Below are positions 7,960 to 16,724 of a stretch of 64,000 nucleotides of DNA, one piece after another. The position numbers and the translations under genes are program-made. The first letter of the stretch is position 1; each line of letters starts with the position of its first letter. Source of the stretch: CAZAMB01 sp964486335 (GTDB lineage: Bacteria > Planctomycetota > Phycisphaerae > UBA1845); the NCBI GenBank assembly GCA_964486335.1, contig CAZAMB010000001.1, positions 124,001-188,000 on the forward strand. The letters are read 5' to 3'. Below the pieces are notes generated by a model that ran no database searches, had not been told where the DNA came from, and worked only from the letters and a program-made list of their open reading frames with translations.

Positions 7960-8580
7960 ATGGATCCCATGAACGCTGATCCACGTATCGCGCAATTCGA
8001 AAAAATGTCCCGCGACGACCCCAATAACGAGCTGGGGCACTTCAGCTTGGGAAAGGCCCTGCTCGAGGCTGGTCGACCCGCCGACGCGGTTGCCCCGCTA
8101 CAACGCGTCATCAACCTCAAGCCCACGATGTCTAAAGCCTACCAGTTGCTCGGTGAAGCCCTTGATAAGGTCGGACGCTGCGCCGACGCCGTGGAAATCG
8201 TAACCAAAGGCGTTTCGGTGGCCGATGAACTCGGCGATGTCATGCCGCGCGATACGATGGTGGGGTTGCTTCGTTCGTGGGGTGCACCGGTACCAACGCT
8301 CAAGGCGTCCACGCCCCCCGCGGCGGTACCCGGTGGAAACACTGCGTCGCAACCGGGTTTTCGGTGTTCTCGCTGCGGTCGGCCCGGCGGTCAGCTTCCC
8401 AAGCCCCCGTTCAAAGGTGCATTGGCCCAGCGAGTGTATGACAATGTTTGTGCCAATTGCTGGAAAGAGTGGATTCCGATGGGGACCAAAGTGATCAACG
8501 AACTCGGCCTGGTGTTGAGCAGTCCCGCCGGGCAACAAGCCTACGATCAGTACATGATTGAGTTTCTCCAGATTGAGTAA
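7960..8580 (+). CDS. TPR protein with zinc-ribbon and Fe(2+)-trafficking (YggX)-like C-terminus
   Basis: A 206-residue cytoplasmic protein in three parts. Residues 1-105 form about two TPR hairpins (LGHFSLGKALLEAGRPADAV and the following unit). Residues 130-172 hold two CxxC pairs, CSRCGRPGGQL and CANCWKEW, that probably bind Zn or Fe. Residues 150-206 (RVYDNVCANCWKEW, TKVINELGL, then a QAYDQYMIEFL block) align by eye with the YggX/Fe(2+)-trafficking protein fold, normally a stand-alone protein of about 90 residues that protects Fe-S clusters. In YggX the Cys is near the N-terminus; here the pairs are displaced. The role in iron handling is inferred from the C-terminal similarity only. Starts at 7960 and 7969 are both possible. 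Confidence 0.7.
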   Translation: MDPMNADPRIAQFEKMSRDDPNNELGHFSLGKALLEAGRPADAVAPLQRVINLKPTMSKAYQLLGEALDKVGRCADAVEIVTKGVSVADELGDVMPRDTMVGLLRSWGAPVPTLKASTPPAAVPGGNTASQPGFRCSRCGRPGGQLPKPPFKGALAQRVYDNVCANCWKEWIPMGTKVINELGLVLSSPAGQQAYDQYMIEFLQIE

Positions 8581-8912
8581 TTGAGAGTTTCGTTTTACCT
8601 GTCCTATTCAGCCCAATTCTTGATGCGAATGCAGGATATTTTGCGTTTGCAGCATTATCGGAAGCCAACGCAAGTCCTCGGGTCATTTGACCGCTAGATC
8701 GCATCAGAACGGCTTGGAGGCGGCGAAATGTCAGGTCATGGGTCGTTAAAGCAATATTTTGGCCCGAAAAGAGCTTTGTGCTGGATTCGCTGGTTCGGGG
8801 TTCCTATACTCGACAGGGAGTACGAAGCGATTCAACTCGCCGCGTACACCCCCCGTTTGCGCCTTCTTCCACGTGCATGGAAATGTCGGACGAAGGCCAT
8901 CGGAGGCGTCTT
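8581..8912. other. Intergenic upstream of FHA gene
   Basis: No gene is convincing. A TATACT hexamer at 8815-8820 could be a -10 element for the FHA gene, but no matching -35 sequence is seen at the right distance. Confidence 0.4.
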
Positions 8913-9785
8913 ATGAGCGACGGTGCCTCGATCATCTCCCCCCCGCCGGTGACGGCGGATTCGGCACCGCACGTGACCCTTCTCGTGAAGAAAGGGTCGG
9001 CGGCGGGCATGCGCATCGATTGCCGCCGCGTGGTGACGCTGCTCGGTGCGCGGAGCGGCGTGCGTGTCCATCTGCAAAGTGAAAAAGTCGCTCCAGTTCA
9101 TCTTGCCATTGTCAATAATGGTGTCGGCGTCTTCGCGGTAGACATGGTCTCGCCGACGGGAACACTGTTGAACGGCCTGAAGATGCAGCATGAGGCGATC
9201 AACGACGGCGACCGCATCGAAGTCGATCGGTTTGAGTTTCTCGTGGAGATCAGGCGGCCGCCACGCAACGGGCACGCCGACGCCCACCCATTCGACCTTG
9301 AGCCGGCGCCTCAGGCCGTGGCGCTCGAGCATGTTGGTACCGGCCGCATTCTCCAGCCCAATCGCGAAATCTGTATCCTCGGGCGTCGAAGCGGCTGCGA
9401 CGTAGTCATCAATGACAATAGCGTCTCACGTGCTCACGCGCTGCTGTTTTCCTACTTTGAGAAGCCGGCGGTCACCGACCTGCTGACCCCCGGCGGCACG
9501 ACGATCAACGGCACGCCGACGGGTTTCCATCTCCTGTCGGACGGCGACCTGCTGGGGTTGGGAAACACAGAGTTTCGCGTTCGGCTGGTCGAGTCGCAGG
9601 TCGCGCGAGCGGCGTCGTCGCCGCGCATCACTTCGAGAACGCAATCAGGCTCGGACGAATTGGTCGCCCTCGCCCCGGCGGAAGAAATGTCCGATCTCAT
9701 CAATATCGAGAGCACCGAACGATCGCAGCGGTGGTCCGTCGCGGACGATCTCGACCGCCTTGAAAAAGCGGGGCGAAAAAAGTAA
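8913..9785 (+). CDS. Protein with two FHA domains
   Basis: A 290-residue cytoplasmic protein. The first FHA domain (about residues 22-115) is degenerate: LLGARSGVRVHL replaces the usual GR-S motif, while the downstream SPTGTLLNG (equivalent of the N-G pair) is kept. The second (about 135-230) is canonical, with ILGRRSGCDVVI, SVSRAHA and TTINGTP, so it should bind phosphothreonine. The C-terminus is a polar tail. Such proteins relay Ser/Thr-kinase signals; no kinase is nearby. The ATG at 8913 is chosen because GGAGG at 8902-8906 precedes it; an in-frame ATG at 8778 would add a low-quality leader. Confidence 0.85.
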   Translation: MSDGASIISPPPVTADSAPHVTLLVKKGSAAGMRIDCRRVVTLLGARSGVRVHLQSEKVAPVHLAIVNNGVGVFAVDMVSPTGTLLNGLKMQHEAINDGDRIEVDRFEFLVEIRRPPRNGHADAHPFDLEPAPQAVALEHVGTGRILQPNREICILGRRSGCDVVINDNSVSRAHALLFSYFEKPAVTDLLTPGGTTINGTPTGFHLLSDGDLLGLGNTEFRVRLVESQVARAASSPRITSRTQSGSDELVALAPAEEMSDLINIESTERSQRWSVADDLDRLEKAGRKK

Positions 9786-9898
9786 CTCCCCGTCCCTGGT
9801 CAAAATATTCGTTTTCATGAGCGTCGAGCAGGTATCGGTCCGTCGGCCGGGGCAAAGCATATCCACGGCGAGGCGTATTCAGGACGATCGCCGAACGC

Positions 9899-12217
9899 TC
9901 ACTCTCTTTGAAAACCAGCGAAGTCGGCAAGGTCCACGCGGCCGTCAGCGTTGAAGTCGAACGCCTCGCAGCCGAGAAGCGATCCGCCGCTCGGTCCGGT
10001 CATGCAGTCGGGCCAGGCGGCGAAGTCCGTCGGATCGATGGTGCCGTCGCAGTCGAAGTCGCCGATGCCAAACTCGTAAGCCCCGATGTCGACTCGCCCG
10101 CACAGGACGCGCGCGTGGCCGTCGAGGTCGCCTTCGCCTGGGGCGGCGACGAAATCCGGATCGCCGGCGTCGATGGCGGGGGAGTCCAATAGAAGGCGGA
10201 AGTTCTCGTCGCCTGTATCCTGGTTGCCATCGGGACCGAGCCGATCAACGAATCGTGGGTCGCCGTCGAAGTTGGAGTTGTCGCCGTATTCACCGGTCCA
10301 GCCCTGAATGAGCGAATGCGTGATTTCGGCGAATCGAATGCCTTCAATCTGTGCCGATTCGTCGGTCAGGGGCACAGGGCCGGTTCCGGTGCGATTATTC
10401 CAGACGATCGTGTTCCCGATGACGGACTCTCCGCTGAGAATGAGCCCACCGCCCAATCCTTCCGCACGATTGGCGGTTACCGTGCAGTGCTGGATGCGGG
10501 CCAAGCCTCCGGTTTGAGAGTATGCGCCTCCTTGGATCGCCGTGTTGTACGAAAACAGGCAATGACTTACGTCCGTAAACTCATCATATTGCTGCGCCGC
10601 TCCATGATTGAAAACCGCACCGCCGACGGCCGCATCGTTTGACGTGAATCTGCAACGGTTCAGGCGCGACGAACCGTACCCGCTGAGAACGATCGCGCCG
10701 CCAACAACACCCTGATTATTCTCGAACGTGGTGTCGAGAACTTCCAGTTGATCACCAGCCCGGTACACCGCACCGCCTTGGCTGGCCGTGTTCACAGCGA
10801 AATAGGATTGGACGATCGTATAGTTCCCTTTAGTGTAAATTGCACCGCCATTGGTGTCTGCGTTGTTGCTTGTGAACGAACACTCACTAACGAGTGACCC
10901 GGCACGGTACGAGCGGGAGAGAACGAGTCCACCGCCTTTTCCGTAGACTGCGTCGTTCTGTTCGAACCGAACGCGCTCAAGGATGGTGGCTCCGGCGACT
11001 TCCAGATGTGCGCCGCCACCGGCGTATTGGGCCGCATTGGAGTCAAATAGGCTGTCACGAATCTGCGCACCAATCCCCTGGAATAGATACAGACCGCCAC
11101 CGTACACCGCGGCCGAATTGTTCCTAAAAATCGAATCATTGATTCGTGTGCTCGTGGCAGCGATGGCCGCTCCGCCGCCGTACGATCCTGTGTTGCCGTT
11201 GAATTCGCAATTCCGAATGCTTGCCGTTCCCGATGATGCCCACAAGACTGCTCCGCCACCATCGTTACGATCGAACTGACAGCCGCTCAACTCGATCGAG
11301 ACGTAGTCGCCGGCGTTCGCATACAGACCGCCGCCGTTTCCATCCGTCACATTCTCGATAAACCTGCACTCCTCAATCAAAACATAGAAATCCGCATCAA
11401 TCGCCAGCCCTGCGCCGCCGGTCGGCGCGTGGGCAGTCGTGCCATCGCCATCTATCACGGATGCAGTCGGCAGTTCTCCGGCGACATTCTGAAGAAACGT
11501 GCAATGCCGTAGGGTGATGCCGCTGTCACGAACGAACATACCGCCGCCGTAGTCATCGTAGGGACTCAAATTGGCGTTGCCGGCCGTGATGGTGAGGCCT
11601 TCGACAAGCGTCGTTGTCTCGACGTCTTCGGCCGTGACGACGTGGTAGGCGTTGTCGTCGTAACGCGCGAAACCGGGGCCGTCGTTTTCCAACAGGTCGC
11701 CTGAAAAGATCGTGGGGAAAGCCTGCCAGTCGCGCTCGTCCGGATCGAATTCGGTGTTTCCTGCAAAGCCGCCGCGCAGGGCTACGTTGTTTACAAGCTC
11801 AAATGCGGCAGATCGAGGATCATCCGCGTTCGTGCGTTTCGTGGGTCGATAGGTTCCCTGTGCGATGTGAATCTCGGTGATAGCTCCGTTCGCTGCGTCC
11901 GCGACGTCGAGGGCCGATTGTAGGTCCGTAAACGCGTCGATCCAGCTTCCGCCGTTGTTCGCCCCAACGGCCGCCTGATCGACGTAGATGATCGTGTCGG
12001 CCTGAGTCGGCCCACAAAGGAAACTGATCCAGATCAGCAAACTACGGCATCCGATTCGGAGACGTTCGGTTGGATGAGGCACATAGTGCCGGATTGCCGG
12101 AAAAAACTGCCAAAGCGCAATTTGCCCAACGCATCGTGGAGCAAATGCACCGCCAATTGCTTGGGGACGTGAGCGGTCAATCGGGTTGTTCGTTTCGCCT
12201 TGGGGCCCGGTGGTCAT
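9899..12217 (-). CDS. Secreted right-handed beta-helix protein with dockerin-like C-terminus
   Basis: A 772-residue exported protein. A long N-terminal leader (about 1-75) includes the hydrophobic segment CRSLLIWISFLCG. Residues about 75-640 are a parallel beta-helix with many short repeats of the type NC.F..N....GGGA, as in polymorphic outer-membrane-protein and pectate-lyase-like folds. The last 130 residues contain LDGHARVLCGRVDIGAYEFG followed by two calcium-loop segments, DFDCDGTIDPTDFAAW and DFNADGRVDLADFAGF, resembling a type I dockerin pair. It is likely a surface-displayed or complex-assembled carbohydrate-active or adhesive protein. GGAGG 7 nt before the ATG supports this start. Its tail is almost shared with the protein at 40804. 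Confidence 0.85.
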   Translation of the reverse strand: MTTGPQGETNNPIDRSRPQAIGGAFAPRCVGQIALWQFFPAIRHYVPHPTERLRIGCRSLLIWISFLCGPTQADTIIYVDQAAVGANNGGSWIDAFTDLQSALDVADAANGAITEIHIAQGTYRPTKRTNADDPRSAAFELVNNVALRGGFAGNTEFDPDERDWQAFPTIFSGDLLENDGPGFARYDDNAYHVVTAEDVETTTLVEGLTITAGNANLSPYDDYGGGMFVRDSGITLRHCTFLQNVAGELPTASVIDGDGTTAHAPTGGAGLAIDADFYVLIEECRFIENVTDGNGGGLYANAGDYVSIELSGCQFDRNDGGGAVLWASSGTASIRNCEFNGNTGSYGGGAAIAATSTRINDSIFRNNSAAVYGGGLYLFQGIGAQIRDSLFDSNAAQYAGGGAHLEVAGATILERVRFEQNDAVYGKGGGLVLSRSYRAGSLVSECSFTSNNADTNGGAIYTKGNYTIVQSYFAVNTASQGGAVYRAGDQLEVLDTTFENNQGVVGGAIVLSGYGSSRLNRCRFTSNDAAVGGAVFNHGAAQQYDEFTDVSHCLFSYNTAIQGGAYSQTGGLARIQHCTVTANRAEGLGGGLILSGESVIGNTIVWNNRTGTGPVPLTDESAQIEGIRFAEITHSLIQGWTGEYGDNSNFDGDPRFVDRLGPDGNQDTGDENFRLLLDSPAIDAGDPDFVAAPGEGDLDGHARVLCGRVDIGAYEFGIGDFDCDGTIDPTDFAAWPDCMTGPSGGSLLGCEAFDFNADGRVDLADFAGFQRE

Positions 12218-12672
12218 GATGATTCCTCCGCTAAAAGTTGGTCGCCGGTGCGACTCCGCGGCGCGGTAAGGCCGATTGGGACCGGGCGACCGTCAACAGC
12301 GTCGCCTTTCACGATGGGGGCGCTGCTCTGCGTGGACTCGGCTTGGGCGCAAGGGCCGCGGCCCCGGCGCGCGACGTGCTAGGATCGGCGAAACCGATCA
12401 AAGCGTCGCGCGCGGTCTCTTGATGTTTACCACGTGATTCGAAGAGCCGCCGGGAGGGTGAAGCGGATGAACGACTCAGGCGTCCGTGGGACGCGAAGTA
12501 TCAATAAGTACCGTGTATGATGAAGGTTGTTTTGCTTCGACCATCGCCCATCGACCCCGCGATCCGTCGGTCTTGCTACTCTAAAGTATACACGCACGAG
12601 TGGAAAAAGCAAAGAATTCGGCTGGATTTGAAAGGTTTCGCGCGGCAACCTACTTCGCCTCAATGCTCCCTC
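12218..12672. other. Divergent intergenic region
   Basis: This lies between the beta-helix gene (minus) and the LysM gene (plus). No gene is convincing on either strand; the frames present have no SD and no recognisable motifs. It should carry the promoter of the minus-strand gene. Confidence 0.5.
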
Positions 12673-12700
12673 TTGACAACGAGGTAGACGGGCGTATCAT
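12673..12700 (+). promoter_or_regulatory. Sigma70-type promoter for the LysM lipoprotein gene
   Basis: A perfect -35 TTGACA (12673-12678) and a -10-like TATCAT (12695-12700) are separated by 16 nt. Transcription would begin near 12707, about 50 nt upstream of the LysM start codon. Confidence 0.6.
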
Positions 12701-12755
12701 CCCGGCGGTTTCGGTTGGTTTACTGGTCCCACGGTTTCGACAGGAGGTCATCTCC

Positions 12756-13112
12756 ATGCAACGGATTGCTTCCCTTGCGACGGTTTCCCTTTTGGTGCTC
12801 TCCATCGGCAGCGGCTGCAGCCTGTTCGGCAAGAAAAAGGCGGAGTCCGCGGACGCCTATGATCCCAACTACGGAGCGGCCGCGCCACAAGAAACGTATC
12901 CTTCCACTTATCAGCCGTTGGCGACCGACTATTCGGGATCGGAGTCCACCGGTTCGCGTTTCCACACGGTTCAGAAGAAAGAAACCCTGTATTCAATCGC
13001 GCGGCAATATTACGGCGATCAAGCGCGATGGAAGGACATTTACAAGGCGAATCAGTCGGACATCGCTGATCCGAACAAGATTCGTGTTGGCCAGCGGCTG
13101 GCCATTCCTTGA
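12756..13112 (+). CDS. LysM-domain lipoprotein
   Basis: A 118-residue protein with a signal peptide ending in LSIGSGC, giving a predicted lipid-anchored Cys. After a flexible Tyr/Pro/Thr-rich linker, residues about 72-117 form one LysM domain (HTVQKKETLYSIARQYYGD... VGQRLAIP), which binds N-acetylglucosamine in peptidoglycan. It probably tethers the outer envelope to the cell wall or serves as a scaffold. The start at 12756 has an AGGAGG 8 nt upstream; an upstream in-frame start at 12600 would place the signal peptide internally and is rejected. Confidence 0.9.
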   Translation: MQRIASLATVSLLVLSIGSGCSLFGKKKAESADAYDPNYGAAAPQETYPSTYQPLATDYSGSESTGSRFHTVQKKETLYSIARQYYGDQARWKDIYKANQSDIADPNKIRVGQRLAIP

Positions 13113-13211
13113 CATCGCGGGTCGATTGCGCCTTTTTGTCGGCACAATTGCTTTGGTTCGACGCGCGATCCTTTTGATTCCCTGATGTGAACTCCGCTTC
13201 TCGGAGGCGGC

Positions 13212-15293
13212 GTGTTGGCCGCTACCTCGACCCTCGACGACAACGTGCAATACGTTCGCGGCGTGGGTCCGGCGCGCGCCCGGCACCTGGCCAAGCTGGG
13301 CATCCGCACGGTCCGAGACCTCATTGAGCACTTCCCGTTCCGCCATGAACTGATCCCTCGTTCGATTCCGATCGGCTCACTGACGGAGGGCGCAACGTGT
13401 ACGGTTGTCGGCGGCATTCGCCGAATCCGCTCCGGAGGCCGGGCCGGGAAGTCGACCGTTCGCGCGGAACTCGAGGACGGCACGGGTCGATGCCGTGTCT
13501 GCTGGTTTCACTCGGATTATCTGCTCGATCGCCTGCATGAGGGCGCCGTCGCGCGCGTCACGGGCAAGGTCGGAGTTCGCGGCGAGCTGGCGTCGTTTGT
13601 CAACCCGACGATCGAGGTCGTCGAAGGCGAAGATGCGTTGGCGAACGAGGTGGATCGACTCACGCCGGTGTATTCCGCGAGCGCGGACATCGACAGTCGA
13701 CAGATTGCGCGGTTCATTGCGACAGTGCTGGGGCCGGCCGCCAAGGACATCCATGAAATCCTGCCCGAATCGGTGAGAGTGCAAAGGCAATTCCCGCCGC
13801 GCCGCACAGCCGTTGAGCGATTTCACCGCCCGACGCGAGCGGAGGACGTTCAACAGGCGCGGCGGCGATTGGCGTACGACGAGTTTCTTCTGTTGCAGGT
13901 GGCGCTGCAACTCGCGAGGCGGCGACGTGCCGATGAAGCGAAAGCTGAGGAGATCGTCGTGGATGCGCGACTTGATGAACGCATTCGAAAGCGATTGCCG
14001 TTTTCGCTGACCCGATCGCAGGACAAAGTGATTGGCGAGATTGCATCGGACCTGGGCCGTGCCACGCCGATGAATCGCTTGCTTCAGGGAGACGTCGGCG
14101 CGGGGAAGACGGCCGTGGCGGTGTACGCGGCGTTGGCGGCGATCGCGCGGCGCGGACAAGTGGGGCTGCTGGCCCCGACGGAAATTCTTGCCCGGCAGCA
14201 CGCGGCCAAGGTGAACCACTATTTGCAAGGCAGTCGCGTGCGGGTGGCGTTTCTGGCGGGATCGACCGCTCGACGCGAACGAACGATGATTCTTCGGGCG
14301 CTGGAAGCAGGCGAGGTCGATTTGCTCATCGGTACGCACGCAGTACTCGAAAAGGACGTGCAGTTTCGACGGCTGACACTGTCCATCATTGACGAGCAGC
14401 ACAAGTTTGGCGTGGTCCAGCGGGCCGCGGCTCGGAGCAAGGGTATGGCGCCCCATGTGCTTGTGCTCAGCGCGACGCCGATCCCGCGAACGCTGGCCAT
14501 GACCGTGTTCGGCGATCTGGACGTTTCAACGATCGACGACTTGCCGCCCGGTCGAAAGCCGGTCAAGACGCGACTGGTAAGGACAGATGGAATGGCCGAG
14601 GCGTGGCGATTCGTGCGAACGCGACTCGCGGCAGGTGAGCAAGCGTTTGTCGTGTATCCGCTCGTGGAGGAGTCGGACGCGCTGCCGCTCAAGGCCGCGA
14701 CGACGGAAACGGAGCGGCTCGCGCGCGGGGCGTTGCAGGGATACCGCGTGGGACTGTTGCACGGTCGCATGAAACCCGCGGAAAAGGAGGAGACCATGCG
14801 ACGATTCGTGTCGCGCGAATTGGACGCGCTGGTGGCGACAACAGTGATCGAAGTCGGCGTGGACGTGCCCAACGCGACGGTAATGGTCGTGCAGAATGCC
14901 GAGCGATTCGGGCTGAGCCAGCTTCATCAGCTTCGTGGTCGAGTCGGGCGCGGTGCAAAGGCGTCTTATTGCCTGCTCATGGCGGACGCGAAGGGCGACG
15001 TTTCGGCGGAGCGACTAGCGGTGCTCTGCCGCACCAATGACGGATTTCGCATCGCCGAGGAGGACTTGCGGCTTCGCGGGCCGGGCGAACTGCTGGGCAC
15101 GCGGCAGCACGGATTGCCGGCGTTCAAAGTGGCCAATCTCGTCGATGATCTGGAATTGCTGTTGGCCGCGCGTGACGACGCGGCAGCGATTTTGCGCGGT
15201 GATCCGCAGCTTTCGCAACGGGACAATGCCGGACTTCGGCGGGAAGTGGTGCGGCGCTACGGGCCGATGTTGCCGCTCGTGGAGGTGGCCTGA
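13212..15293 (+). CDS. recG: ATP-dependent DNA helicase RecG
   Basis: A 693-residue superfamily 2 helicase that remodels stalled replication forks and Holliday junctions. It has the N-terminal wedge/OB domain (residues about 15-150, beginning YVRGVGPARARHLAKLGI), Walker A GDVGAGKT at about 293-300, a DEQH box near 394-397 (RecG carries DExH), motif III SATPIPRTL, and the C-terminal RecG hallmarks TTVIEVGVDVPNA and QLRGRVGRG. Length is usual. Initiation is at a GTG with GGAGG 4 nt upstream. Confidence 0.97.
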   Translation: MLAATSTLDDNVQYVRGVGPARARHLAKLGIRTVRDLIEHFPFRHELIPRSIPIGSLTEGATCTVVGGIRRIRSGGRAGKSTVRAELEDGTGRCRVCWFHSDYLLDRLHEGAVARVTGKVGVRGELASFVNPTIEVVEGEDALANEVDRLTPVYSASADIDSRQIARFIATVLGPAAKDIHEILPESVRVQRQFPPRRTAVERFHRPTRAEDVQQARRRLAYDEFLLLQVALQLARRRRADEAKAEEIVVDARLDERIRKRLPFSLTRSQDKVIGEIASDLGRATPMNRLLQGDVGAGKTAVAVYAALAAIARRGQVGLLAPTEILARQHAAKVNHYLQGSRVRVAFLAGSTARRERTMILRALEAGEVDLLIGTHAVLEKDVQFRRLTLSIIDEQHKFGVVQRAAARSKGMAPHVLVLSATPIPRTLAMTVFGDLDVSTIDDLPPGRKPVKTRLVRTDGMAEAWRFVRTRLAAGEQAFVVYPLVEESDALPLKAATTETERLARGALQGYRVGLLHGRMKPAEKEETMRRFVSRELDALVATTVIEVGVDVPNATVMVVQNAERFGLSQLHQLRGRVGRGAKASYCLLMADAKGDVSAERLAVLCRTNDGFRIAEEDLRLRGPGELLGTRQHGLPAFKVANLVDDLELLLAARDDAAAILRGDPQLSQRDNAGLRREVVRRYGPMLPLVEVA

Positions 15294-15310
15294 CCCGCGC
15301 GGACCGCGAA

Positions 15311-15904
15311 TCAAGCGGGTTCCCCTGCGGGAATCTCTGTTCCACACTCCGGGCACCGGCCGGAGGTATTGCCGGTGAGGTCGTAGGCGCATTTCGAGCA
15401 GAGCCCATTGTGCATGCGCCGCTTCAAACGAAGGGCAACTTGCAATGCAAAACAACCAAACGCGAATAAAAGAGGCAACAATGTCGCGACACCGTAGTTG
15501 ATTTCATAGAGTGTTTTTCGCCAGGCGCGGTTCGACGGAAGGACGATGCCGGAATTAACGGCTCCGGTATGCCTTTGAAGAGTCATGAATTGCAGCGGTT
15601 CGTCGAATCGATTGATCACTTCAATTCGGTTCCAGTTTGCCTGTTGATAGCTCGTGGTTCGTTGAATGAACCGTTCGCCGTAGAGTACATCGAATTCGCT
15701 CTGAAATCGAAAACGTGACAATCCGCAGTCAATCCAGATCAAGTTGCCCCGTTCGATGCGAATTCCGATGTATCGACCTTCAAGCGGTTTGGCGATCAAG
15801 GTGAATCCCATAGGATAGGAATAGCTGATTGTTCCGACTCCAGCGGTAAGCAGGGAAATGACCAACAGGATGTACATCGTTCGTCGAATCATATTTGCGA
15901 TCAT
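15311..15904 (-). CDS. Membrane protein with C-terminal zinc ribbon, paralogue 1
   Basis: A 197-residue protein with an N-terminal hydrophobic segment (about 8-28), a roughly 100-residue extracytoplasmic region, a second helix (about 132-160), and a cytoplasmic C-terminal zinc ribbon with the pattern CSKCAYDLTG and CPECG. This arrangement, with the strongly conserved YDLTGNTSGRCPECG block, is a small family I know mainly from Planctomycetota; its function is unknown. Its stop-distal start overlaps the previous paralogue by 4 nt (ATGA), so the two are co-transcribed. Confidence 0.75.
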   Translation of the reverse strand: MIANMIRRTMYILLVISLLTAGVGTISYSYPMGFTLIAKPLEGRYIGIRIERGNLIWIDCGLSRFRFQSEFDVLYGERFIQRTTSYQQANWNRIEVINRFDEPLQFMTLQRHTGAVNSGIVLPSNRAWRKTLYEINYGVATLLPLLFAFGCFALQVALRLKRRMHNGLCSKCAYDLTGNTSGRCPECGTEIPAGEPA

Positions 15905-16485
15905 CGGTTGACTGGGTGCGTTTGTTGCAGATCAGACCTTGAATTTGCAGCGTGGATTGGTGTTCCACATTCGGGGCATCGGCCGGAGGTGTTGCCGGTG
16001 AGGTCGTAAGTGCAAGTCTTGCAAAGGCTGTTTCGGCTGCGCAACGTGCGTCGAGTTCTGCGAATGAGACGCAATGCCAGGATAAGCCCAAATGGTACCG
16101 CAACGAACCCGGCAAGTAGCAACACATGAAACGATACAAATCGAACCGTTGAGTATCGACCTGGTGGGTCGCCAAACCCAATGAACGTGACGAGCTGCCG
16201 AGGAACGCGACTGAGGTCTTTTGGATTGATCCTGCCGATGAGCATACGACGTTGGAGCTTCGCGCCGGGGCGAAGCGATTTTTGCAAATAGCCGTGTTTT
16301 CCGTCGAAGTTGTATGAAAGCATGTATGCGCTTAAGTAACCGTTTCGAATATCAATGGCCGTCCAACGGCGGTCCGTGTCGAATGGTTCGCATGTGATTG
16401 GATTCTGAAAGGACAGCACGTGTAGCGAAACAATCCCCGACAAAGCAAGCGTCCAAAAAGCGAAGGTGACTCTTCGAAGAGGCAT
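15901..16485 (-). CDS. Membrane protein with C-terminal zinc ribbon, paralogue 2
   Basis: A 194-residue paralogue of the next gene downstream, with the same plan: signal-anchor helix (about 8-28), periplasmic part, second helix (about 120-142) and a zinc ribbon CKTCTYDLTG...CPECG. The nucleotide sequence of the ribbon is nearly identical between the two, while the periplasmic regions have diverged strongly, suggesting recent duplication or gene conversion at the ribbon. Function unknown. Confidence 0.75.
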   Translation of the reverse strand: MPLRRVTFAFWTLALSGIVSLHVLSFQNPITCEPFDTDRRWTAIDIRNGYLSAYMLSYNFDGKHGYLQKSLRPGAKLQRRMLIGRINPKDLSRVPRQLVTFIGFGDPPGRYSTVRFVSFHVLLLAGFVAVPFGLILALRLIRRTRRTLRSRNSLCKTCTYDLTGNTSGRCPECGTPIHAANSRSDLQQTHPVNR

Positions 16486-16724
16486 GAAAACATTCTACAA
16501 CTGGCGTACGAATGATGACAGTTTTCGGAGACCAACAAGCGAATCCAATGAGCTTGCGTGACGTTGTCAGTCTCTTTCCTATTGTTCCTGGCCTTTCCAG
16601 CCAGAAAGAAAGCCCCAGCGAACTGCCTCAGATGGCGGATCATGATGTGCTCCAAATTGGTCGGGTACGTTCTTTGGACCGCAAGCCCATCCCTTGGTTG
16701 CGTTTTTCGGTTAAGATGCCGGGT

